DNA of 22,790 bases from Mageeibacillus sp. UBA3708 (GTDB lineage: Bacteria > Bacillota > Clostridia > Saccharofermentanales > Saccharofermentanaceae): contig DFIB01000114.1 in assembly GCA_002371375.1 (NCBI GenBank), forward strand, positions 1 to 22,790, read 5' to 3'. Below are positions 6,893 to 13,860 of this stretch, piece after piece. The notes beneath the pieces were generated by a model. The model did not search any database. It saw only the letters and a program-made list of their open reading frames with translations, and had not been told where the DNA came from. A program made the translations under genes and the position numbers. Position 1 is the first letter of the stretch. Each line of letters opens with the position of its first letter.

Positions 6893-9766
6893 TCAGTAGA
6901 TCTTATAGACTCTCGTTCCGCTCTGGTTGAAAGCAGCTACCTGCGTAAGATTCTCGGCAAAGAAATCCCAGTTGAATTCCGTGCCTGATTCATCGGCGCT
7001 GAAGGTGAATTCAGGGTCGGTGATCAGATATCTGATATTGCGTTCTTTGCAGTATCTTACAAACTCGTCAATGTCTCCGCCGCAGCCCGAGATAAGCCAT
7101 GAATAGATCTTTCCTCGGGTGTCCGTATCGTGTCCTGCCGACCATGCATAGTACGGCCAGCCGTAGTAGGATGCGCGTCCTGCCAGATAGAATTCATGCA
7201 GGCTCCACATGGGTGTTAGGAATACGTCGGATGTGTCGGTATTCTCCATAACCCACTGTGCCAGCGGAGAATCAACCGTAATGGTGTATTTGCCCTTGTT
7301 GAGATTGTAGTACGTTGCCCACTCGGAAATGCCCGTAGCCGTGAGGGGAACGAGGAGCGTGAATCCGAGAATTACGCCGATCAGCTGCAGAACTATGAAT
7401 GTGAACAGCGAGACGCCTTTGCTCTTTGATCCGCTGACTGTGGCAGCCGCGATCTCAGGGACACTGCCTTCCGAAACATCATCTGAGTCTTCAGCCTCTT
7501 CTGTATCTTCAGACTCCTCAGATACCTCAGACTCATCAGACTCATCATCACTATCTTCATCAATCATATACACATCTTCAAGGTCGGCATCTTCCAGAGG
7601 TACTTCCTCGATGATCCCGTCAGCAGGTACTTCTTCAGATGCTGTATCCGGTTCCTCCACAGGTTCCGACACAACGATGTCAGTCGACTTGGTAAGCGGG
7701 ACAAGTTCATGACCGGGAGTTGATTCTTCTGATTCCCCGTCTGACTCACCGGATTCGTCAGATACTTCAGACACTTCATCAACTTCTTCACCGAGCACTT
7801 CGATCACACTCTCTTCCACGATGTCCTGTGCGTCGGATGTTCCTGAATCTCCGGTCTCTTCAGTTTCTCCGGCAACCTCAGTCGCGTCAGATTTCTCTAT
7901 GATTCTGATCGCCTCGGCGATCTCATCTTCTTCTGATGTCTCAGGGTTCTCATCAGATCCCTCTTCATCCTCATCATCCGGCAGCTCTATCTCCTCAGGG
8001 AGGTCGAGAGCCTCGTCATCGATGTCGCTGTCGTCGGCGAGATTCTTCACCTTTTCGCCGGGCTCAACGATGTCAGAAACAGGTACGGCTGCGGGGATAA
8101 TATCAGCAGCGGAAGTCTCCTTCTTGTCGCGTATGCTGAACGGTATCGAGAACAGATTGGCCAGGAATATCGCCACGAAAGCATCGACGAGTATGAGTGT
8201 TATCTGGATAAATTTGTGGTTGGCGAGCATCTCCATCGTTACCTTGAAGTTGAAGCCGAAGATAAGAGGAAGGAGGAAGCAGATGAAGAGAAGAGTCCTG
8301 TATACAGGCTTCTTTCTGACGATGTCCGATACCAGGAATATGACTGCCAGAAGTATTCCGAGCACGAGTGTCAGGCCCGTGATCGTGAGCAGGTATATGG
8401 CGATGTCCGTAACGGAAGGATCGCTCAGGATGAAGCCGGGCGCATACTTGAATCCGACGACATTGGAGGCGCCTCCTGAGAATGTATAAGTCTGAATGAA
8501 TGATGATGCCACGGCACACACTGCGACTGCCAGGTGAAGCAGTCTGCACTCGCTGAAGATTGCCATGCCGAACAGCACGAGCAGCATGGAGATGAGAGCC
8601 GAACCGTGATAGTAAGGCATCACTATGACCGTTATGCATGTCAGTAATGTGATCATGCCGGGCTTCAGCTCATCGTTCCTTTTGGGAATCCAGCTTGTCC
8701 TGCTGAACAGGAATGCTTTGACGGCACCGCCGAATGAGCCTGCACTCATCATGCTAGTGCACATCCTTCTGACAAACGGGATGAACAGGATTATGACCAT
8801 CAGTATAAGGCCGACGCCGAGCATCAGATGGCGCTGATTTGGGTAGACATTGATCGCCCAGATCCCCCAGTCATCGTAATCGGTGACCTTATACCACTCG
8901 GAGAAGCCGAAGATGTACTGTATCGATTCCGACAGGGATTTATCCTTCATAAGGACGCTGAGATGATCGAAAACATTCCACGCACTCCTGAAAAATACGA
9001 GGACGGGCGCGAAAAGGAATGCGCCTTTCTTGCCTGACAGAAGTACTGCGAGAAGCCCGAGCAGCGTCAGTGCCGATACCATCGTCAGTATGCTGATGGA
9101 GTTGAGTGCCACGTCGATCTGCAGGCCGCCGTAGTTGAGCATGCCGGCAAAGAAGTAGAACAGGAAATGGTACTGGATGCCGTCGCCGGAGAAATGCATA
9201 TACTGTGTCGGGAAGTTGAATCCGTTGGAGAATGACGAGATCATCGCCGTGTGAGGTGCCAGATCCGAGAATGTCGACAGCCCTGCCATGAGCTCGCCGT
9301 CAGAGATTCTGTACGTATACCTCATCAGGAACGTTGCACACGCCGTTATCAGCGCGATGATCAGTCCGTAGAACAGCGTGTCGCGCAGCCTGTACTGATA
9401 AGGCGGAATCTCTGCAAAATCACTGTTCTCGAGCCTCTTGAGCCTTCTCCTGTTGATGATTATCAGGTTGGACAAAGACAGCCATATCAGCACCGCGAAA
9501 GTAATTATCATACCGATCCTCTTGCACACTGAGTGGTCGCCCATGAAGTAGGACAGCCCGAGGATCGTGTAATAGTTGATGAATCCGGTAGTTACGATGC
9601 CGACTAATATGCCGGCCGGAACAGTGAACAATGTATTTGGAATGGTAGATACTGCTTCTTTGGAGGGTGCGCACGCCACATATAGACGCCTTACGTCAGG
9701 CACTGCAAAATTTACCAGAGTTAAGCCGAACACGGCAGAAATGATCAAGTAAACGATTGCAAGCAT
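6893..9766 (-). CDS. Polytopic GT-C-like membrane protein with acidic low-complexity insertion
   Basis: About 957 residues. Many hydrophobic helices fill roughly the first 540 residues. An early extracytoplasmic segment carries FSDLAPHTAMISSFSNG and IQYHFLFYFFAGMLNYGGLQ, a pattern I associate with uncharacterised GT-C-like membrane proteins, in which acidic residues of the first loop are catalytic. From about residue 545 to 778 the protein becomes a Glu/Asp/Ser-rich stretch with almost no hydrophobic residues. One more helix follows (FTFIVLQLIGVILGFTLLVPL), then a soluble C-terminal domain (DVFLTPMWSLHEFYLAGR, GWPYYAWSAGHDTDTRG, NIRYLIT). That tail resembles the exported C-terminal domain of GT39-like proteins. 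The start is set at the ATG complementary to 9764-9766, with AAAGGTG 8 nt upstream; a GTG at 9775 is the longer alternative. A glycosyltransferase role using a lipid-linked sugar is inference. Confidence 0.75.
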   Translation of the reverse strand: MLAIVYLIISAVFGLTLVNFAVPDVRRLYVACAPSKEAVSTIPNTLFTVPAGILVGIVTTGFINYYTILGLSYFMGDHSVCKRIGMIITFAVLIWLSLSNLIIINRRRLKRLENSDFAEIPPYQYRLRDTLFYGLIIALITACATFLMRYTYRISDGELMAGLSTFSDLAPHTAMISSFSNGFNFPTQYMHFSGDGIQYHFLFYFFAGMLNYGGLQIDVALNSISILTMVSALTLLGLLAVLLSGKKGAFLFAPVLVFFRSAWNVFDHLSVLMKDKSLSESIQYIFGFSEWYKVTDYDDWGIWAINVYPNQRHLMLGVGLILMVIILFIPFVRRMCTSMMSAGSFGGAVKAFLFSRTSWIPKRNDELKPGMITLLTCITVIVMPYYHGSALISMLLVLFGMAIFSECRLLHLAVAVCAVASSFIQTYTFSGGASNVVGFKYAPGFILSDPSVTDIAIYLLTITGLTLVLGILLAVIFLVSDIVRKKPVYRTLLFICFLLPLIFGFNFKVTMEMLANHKFIQITLILVDAFVAIFLANLFSIPFSIRDKKETSAADIIPAAVPVSDIVEPGEKVKNLADDSDIDDEALDLPEEIELPDDEDEEGSDENPETSEEDEIAEAIRIIEKSDATEVAGETEETGDSGTSDAQDIVEESVIEVLGEEVDEVSEVSDESGESDGESEESTPGHELVPLTKSTDIVVSEPVEEPDTASEEVPADGIIEEVPLEDADLEDVYMIDEDSDDESDESEVSEESEDTEEAEDSDDVSEGSVPEIAAATVSGSKSKGVSLFTFIVLQLIGVILGFTLLVPLTATGISEWATYYNLNKGKYTITVDSPLAQWVMENTDTSDVFLTPMWSLHEFYLAGRASYYGWPYYAWSAGHDTDTRGKIYSWLISGCGGDIDEFVRYCKERNIRYLITDPEFTFSADESGTEFNWDFFAENLTQVAAFNQSGTRVYKIY

Positions 9767-9789
9767 AATTATCACCTTTATTTTTATTA

Positions 9790-9803
9790 TTTATACAAGT
9801 ATA
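9790..9803 (-). promoter_or_regulatory. Possible -10 region of the GT-C-like gene
   Basis: On the minus strand TATACT (9803-9798) and TATAAA (9795-9790) lie 32-37 nt before the start codon. No good -35 was found at 16-18 nt, so this is weak. Confidence 0.3.
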
Positions 9804-9860
9804 CCAATGTAATGCTACAGCTATTTTACAAATGGATAACAATCGGTGCCTGACCTGTTG

Positions 9861-9866
9861 TATAAT
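9861..9866 (+). promoter_or_regulatory. TATAAT -10 candidate of the flavoprotein gene
   Basis: A perfect TATAAT lies 43 nt before the chosen start at 9910. No matching -35 is visible. Its position argues against the longer reading frame that begins at 9832, upstream of it. Confidence 0.4.
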
Positions 9867-9909
9867 CACCCATGAGATTGCTGATATGTTTTCTGCAGGG
9901 GGTGACAGA

Positions 9910-11112
9910 ATGAGGGAGGCCGGTGTGGCAGTGATCGGAGGCGGAGCGGCAGGCCTGTTTGCCGGGTGCTTTCTTAAGATGAACGGAGCTGATCTTGTCA
10001 TTCTTGAGAGGAACGCTGAATGTGGTTTAAAGCTCCTTATCACGGGCCATGGAAGATGCAATATCACTAATCTCAAGGAGCCCAGAGAGCTTAAGCGCGG
10101 CTATCACGAGGCATCCAATTTTGTGTATCCTGCGATCAACTCTTTTCCTCCTTCGGCGTGTGTCAGATTCATCGAGGACGAAGTGGGGATAAGGCTCAAG
10201 ACCGAGGAGAATGACAGGGTCTTTCCCGTGTCGGATAAGGCATCTGACATCAGGGACGGCCTGGTAGTATATATCGGTAAAGACAGGATAATCACGGGAT
10301 TTAAGTGTGTCTCGATCAGGAAGGAGAACTGCCTTTTTGAGGTCGTTTCCGAAGACGGCCACATAGTCAGGGCAAAGCATGTAATCCTCGCCTGCGGCGG
10401 CATGAGCTATCCGCATACCGGGTCGGACGGGTCGGGATTTAAGCTGGCTTCGGCGCTGGGACACAGCATAGCAAAACCTGCTGCAGCTCTTGCAACGGTT
10501 AACACATCTGCGGAATTCTGCGGTCCTTTGGCCGGAGTTACGGTGCCCGGTGTTGTGCTGACACTATACGACCGCGGGGCAAAGCGGGCAGTTTCCGGAG
10601 GTGATCTGCTCTTTACACACAAAGGCATCTCGGGACCTTCTGTTATGGAACTCTCACGTGAGATCCCCGCAAGACCTGATAATACTTATATCCTGGCAGA
10701 TCTTGCGCCGGGCATAACGGACAGGAGTCTGACAGAACTGATCGACTCGAAGCCAAGAGCCTTATTTGCCACGGCCCTTGCTTCACTGGTGCCCAGAAGA
10801 CTGGCGGAATCGCTTCTTGATGACACGCAGATCAAATGCTCCGGGGTGACTTCGGCGGAGCGGAAGAAGGTCCTTTTGAGGCTTAAGGAATTCAGATTTG
10901 ACATAAATGAGGCTCCTGACATCAATTCCGCATACTGTACCAGAGGCGGAGTGGAACTGTCTGAGCTTGACCGCAAGAGCTTCGGATCCGGGATAATTCC
11001 GGGGCTGTTCATAATCGGCGAGAACACCGATGTTGACGGCATAAGCGGCGGGTATAACTTAGCTTTCGCGGCGGCATCGGCTCACCTTGCCGTAAAGAGT
11101 ATTGTAGGGTAA
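9910..11112 (+). CDS. FAD-dependent oxidoreductase, HI0933/BaiN/RdsA family
   Basis: 400 residues, the usual length of this family. The N-terminal dinucleotide-binding motif VAVIGGGAAGL is at about residues 6-16. The family signature GLKLLITGHGRCNITN is at about 39-54. GGMSYPHTGSDGSGF and GDLLFTHKGISGPSV follow mid-protein. The C-terminal FAD-binding block (GLFIIGENTDVDGISGGYN) is near residues 364-382. All landmark motifs are present, so an active flavoprotein is likely; the substrate is not predictable from sequence. The start at 9910 is preferred to an in-frame ATG at 9832 because GGGGGTGA lies just upstream and the protein then begins as family members do. It is divergently oriented to the GT-C-like gene and is followed after 30 nt by the dCMP deaminase gene, probably in one transcript. 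Confidence 0.92.
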   Translation: MREAGVAVIGGGAAGLFAGCFLKMNGADLVILERNAECGLKLLITGHGRCNITNLKEPRELKRGYHEASNFVYPAINSFPPSACVRFIEDEVGIRLKTEENDRVFPVSDKASDIRDGLVVYIGKDRIITGFKCVSIRKENCLFEVVSEDGHIVRAKHVILACGGMSYPHTGSDGSGFKLASALGHSIAKPAAALATVNTSAEFCGPLAGVTVPGVVLTLYDRGAKRAVSGGDLLFTHKGISGPSVMELSREIPARPDNTYILADLAPGITDRSLTELIDSKPRALFATALASLVPRRLAESLLDDTQIKCSGVTSAERKKVLLRLKEFRFDINEAPDINSAYCTRGGVELSELDRKSFGSGIIPGLFIIGENTDVDGISGGYNLAFAAASAHLAVKSIVG

Positions 11113-11142
11113 GATTAACTGAAAATAACCGGAGGTAGTGAT

Positions 11143-11622
11143 ATGAAGAGAGACGGATACATCACATGGGACGAGTATTTTATGGGTGTTGCACAGCTTG
11201 CGGCCAAGAGGAGCAAGGATCCCGGAACGCAGGTAGGGGCATGCATCATCGACGATAACAAGCATATCCTGTCAGTCGGCTACAACGGCATGCCGATTGG
11301 ATGCTCTGATGATGATTTTCCGTGGGAGAGAGAGGGCGCAATGCTCGATACGAAGTATGCTTATGTGTGCCACGCGGAGCTTAATGCCATCCTCAACTGC
11401 AAGGCGTCAGACCTGCGCGGAACGACCGTGTACGTTACTCTTTTCCCTTGTAACGAGTGCACCAAGGCCATAATCCAGAAGGGTGTGAAGCACATAATCT
11501 ACCTTGACGACAAGTACCATGACATGGACATGGAGGTTGCTGCCCGCAAGATGCTCGACAGCGCGGGAGTGACATATACGAGATACGTTCCGGGCGACAA
11601 AGAGATAACTCTCAAGGTGTGA
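11143..11622 (+). CDS. dCMP deaminase (ComEB-like cytidine/deoxycytidylate deaminase family)
   Basis: 159 residues. It deaminates dCMP to dUMP, feeding dTMP synthesis in the cytoplasm. Zinc-binding and catalytic signatures are complete: CHAELNAIL (His77 ligand, Glu79 proton shuttle) and PCNECTKAI (Cys103 and Cys106 ligands). The N-terminal SKDPGTQVGACI and VGYNGMP are typical of dCMP deaminases rather than cytidine deaminases. The start follows a good CCGGAGG site. Only one base separates its stop from the next start codon, so it is translationally close to the endoglucanase gene. The two have no obvious functional link. Confidence 0.95.
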   Translation: MKRDGYITWDEYFMGVAQLAAKRSKDPGTQVGACIIDDNKHILSVGYNGMPIGCSDDDFPWEREGAMLDTKYAYVCHAELNAILNCKASDLRGTTVYVTLFPCNECTKAIIQKGVKHIIYLDDKYHDMDMEVAARKMLDSAGVTYTRYVPGDKEITLKV

Positions 11623-11623
11623 C

Positions 11624-13729
11624 ATGAATAACAGGCTCATTCGTTTTTTTACGGTGTTTATCACTGCTGTTTTGCTTTGCAGTGTTTTGAGATATGCGGT
11701 GCTCGCTGCACCTGCGGCGAAGGTCGACAACGTCAATACGTGGGACTCCGGCGGACAGATAACGCTGAAGCTGTCCGGCTGCGCCGGGTACGGGTCGATC
11801 ACTGTAACCGTTGAGTTCTCCGGCAAGATCAAGTCCGCATCGGGATGGGGATTTGATTCTTATAAGATCGACGGCAATAAGGTAATCGCCACTTGCTCGT
11901 CATCAGGTCCCAACAACTGGGGATTTGACGGCAATGTGGGTATACAGGTGGACGGATCGGGAGTCAAAAGCGCCAAATTCATCTCCATCACCGGCGACGG
12001 ACAGGGCGGCACATCGGGCGGGGGAAGCAATGTGACGCCTGCCCCTGTCTCCAATGCAGCACCTCCGGACGGGCCTTCCAGAGCGCATGTCGACTCGGTT
12101 CAGGGCGATGACTGGCTCACGACAGACGGCAATAAGATAGTCGACATGAACGGCAACGAAGTGTGGATGACAGGGTGCAACTGGTTCGGCTATAACACGG
12201 GCACCAACCTCTTTGACGGGGTGTGGAACTGCAATCTCAAGGAGAGCCTTGAGGGGATAGCAAACAGGGGATTTAACATTCTCCGTCTCCCCATATCGGC
12301 AGAACTCCTGCTTCAGTGGAAGAGCGGCAATTACCCCAACGCCAACTATAATCAGGCGTATAACTCCGAGCTGAACGGGATGAACAGCCTTCAGATCTTC
12401 GACTATGTTCTGGACCTCTGTGAAGAGTACGGAATGAAGGTTATGATCGATATACACTCCGCAAATACTGACGCGGCAGGTCACAATCATCCTGTCTGGT
12501 ATACAGATAAGATAAGCGCGGATCAGTTCAAGGAGGCACTCGTATGGATCGCTGACCGTTACAAGGATGATGACACGATCGTGGCATACGACCTCAAGAA
12601 CGAGCCTCACGGGAAGGCAAATGAGCAGAAGAGAGCGATATGGAATGATTCGGAAGATCCCGATAACTGGAAGAAAGTGGCGGAGGATACGGCCAATGCG
12701 ATACTCGATAAGAATCCTAATGCGCTCATTGTAATAGAAGGCATCCAGATATATCCCACTGACATTAAGAGTAATAACTTCACGTCGGCTGACGAGAAGG
12801 ACTACTACAACACATGGTGGGGTGCAAACCTCATGGGCGTGCGCGATTATCCTGTCGATCTGGGGTCATCTGAGCGCAATAAGCAGGTGGTCTATTCTGT
12901 CCATGATTATGGTCCTCTCGTTTTTCAGCAGCCCTGGTTCGAGGGCGGATTCTCGTTTGAATCACTGTACAAGGATGCGTGGCACGACTACTGGCTCTAT
13001 ATTGTCGAGGAGAATATCGCGCCCGTGTTCATTGGCGAGTGGGGAGGATTCATGCAGGGGGACAACCTGACATGGATGACTTACTTCAGACAGCTCATCT
13101 CCGAGAAGAGACTGAACTTCACCTTCTGGTGCTACAACGCCAATTCAGGCGATACCGGAGGACTGGTCAAGGATGATTTCAAGACGTGGGACGAGGAGAA
13201 ATACGCTTTCGTTAAGGAGGTGCTGTGGATCGACGATAACGGTAAGTTCGTAGGTCTCGACCATAAGGTTCCACTCGGAAATAACGGCATAGCATTGTCA
13301 GACTGGGCAGGATTTAGGAACGATCCGGCTCCGGCAGGACAGACTTCTGCTGCAGCGCCTTCTGCAAGCGGGGAGTCCGTTGAACCCTCGGCGTCACAGC
13401 CCGCACCTTATACGGCTATGCCGGCACCTGTGGATCCGTCCGACGCTTCGTCCGGGAGCAATACCGTACTTATCGTAATATTGGCTGCCATAGGTACTGC
13501 TGCTGCGGTCGTTATTGTAGTTATGATAGTCAGGATAAGGTCTCTGGGGACTTCCGGCAAGACAGAAGATAATGCCGGTCCGGACGCGCCGGTCGTTGTG
13601 AACGGGTATCTCCAGAAGTCTAATACATACAACCCGAGACCCGTATATTCCAATACTGCCGAAGCCAGGAAAGCGCAGGAGAGGATAAGGCAGCAGAAGG
13701 AGCATGAGGGCGGAGAAGGGGATAACTGA
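11624..13729 (+). CDS. Membrane-anchored GH5 endoglucanase with N-terminal CBM-like domain
   Basis: 701 residues. An N-terminal signal peptide (ITAVLLCSVLRYAVLA, cut near residue 29) is followed by a beta-rich domain at about 33-130. Its Trp/Gly pattern (ITVTVEFSGKIKSASGWG, NNWGFDG) suggests a carbohydrate-binding module. The GH5 catalytic domain covers about 160-565. The acid/base is Glu327 in DLKNEPHG and the nucleophile is Glu472 in PVFIGEWGG; MIDIHS is also typical. A Pro/Ala/Ser linker leads to a transmembrane helix at about 613-638 (VLIVILAAIGTAAAVVIVVM), and then a charged cytoplasmic tail of about 60 residues. The tail contains NPRPVYSNTAEARKAQE, which resembles the tail repeats of the next gene. 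The enzyme probably hydrolyses beta-1,4-glucans at the cell surface. A transmembrane anchor instead of a sortase or dockerin signal is notable. Confidence 0.93.
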   Translation: MNNRLIRFFTVFITAVLLCSVLRYAVLAAPAAKVDNVNTWDSGGQITLKLSGCAGYGSITVTVEFSGKIKSASGWGFDSYKIDGNKVIATCSSSGPNNWGFDGNVGIQVDGSGVKSAKFISITGDGQGGTSGGGSNVTPAPVSNAAPPDGPSRAHVDSVQGDDWLTTDGNKIVDMNGNEVWMTGCNWFGYNTGTNLFDGVWNCNLKESLEGIANRGFNILRLPISAELLLQWKSGNYPNANYNQAYNSELNGMNSLQIFDYVLDLCEEYGMKVMIDIHSANTDAAGHNHPVWYTDKISADQFKEALVWIADRYKDDDTIVAYDLKNEPHGKANEQKRAIWNDSEDPDNWKKVAEDTANAILDKNPNALIVIEGIQIYPTDIKSNNFTSADEKDYYNTWWGANLMGVRDYPVDLGSSERNKQVVYSVHDYGPLVFQQPWFEGGFSFESLYKDAWHDYWLYIVEENIAPVFIGEWGGFMQGDNLTWMTYFRQLISEKRLNFTFWCYNANSGDTGGLVKDDFKTWDEEKYAFVKEVLWIDDNGKFVGLDHKVPLGNNGIALSDWAGFRNDPAPAGQTSAAAPSASGESVEPSASQPAPYTAMPAPVDPSDASSGSNTVLIVILAAIGTAAAVVIVVMIVRIRSLGTSGKTEDNAGPDAPVVVNGYLQKSNTYNPRPVYSNTAEARKAQERIRQQKEHEGGEGDN

Positions 13730-13787
13730 CCTCCGGATCTTTTTACATTGTGGCGAAAAAACACCCCCTTTTTTGTGGGGTATTACA

Positions 13788-13816
13788 TTGTTTTTATTAT
13801 TTTGAGCCTTTATAAT
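13788..13816 (+). promoter_or_regulatory. Sigma-A promoter of the surface-protein operon
   Basis: TTGTTT (13788-13793), exactly 17 nt, TATAAT (13811-13816), in an AT-rich spacer about 40 nt before the GTG start at 13858. It is the best sigma-A promoter in the window and probably drives the long downstream gene run. Confidence 0.7.
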
Positions 13817-13844
13817 ATTTTATTAGTGTATACGTGTATTTTGC

Positions 13845-13860
13845 GGAGGTGTGCGAAGTG
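13845..13860 (+). promoter_or_regulatory. Ribosome binding site and GTG start
   Basis: GGAGGT (13845-13850) lies 7 nt before GTG at 13858. This decides the start in favour of 13858 over the upstream in-frame GTG at 13834, which lies before this site. Confidence 0.8.

Noticed and set aside
7821..8489. 222-codon plus-strand frame, Ser-rich at its start
   Set aside because: It lies antisense to the acidic region of the GT-C-like gene. GAT/GAA-rich codons read backwards give Ser/Ile-rich frames without stops, and no domain or ribosome binding site is seen.
13763..13781. Terminator after the endoglucanase (ACCCC/GGGGT)
   Set aside because: The stem is only 5 bp, the T-run is in the loop and not after the stem, and no strong extension of the stem was found.
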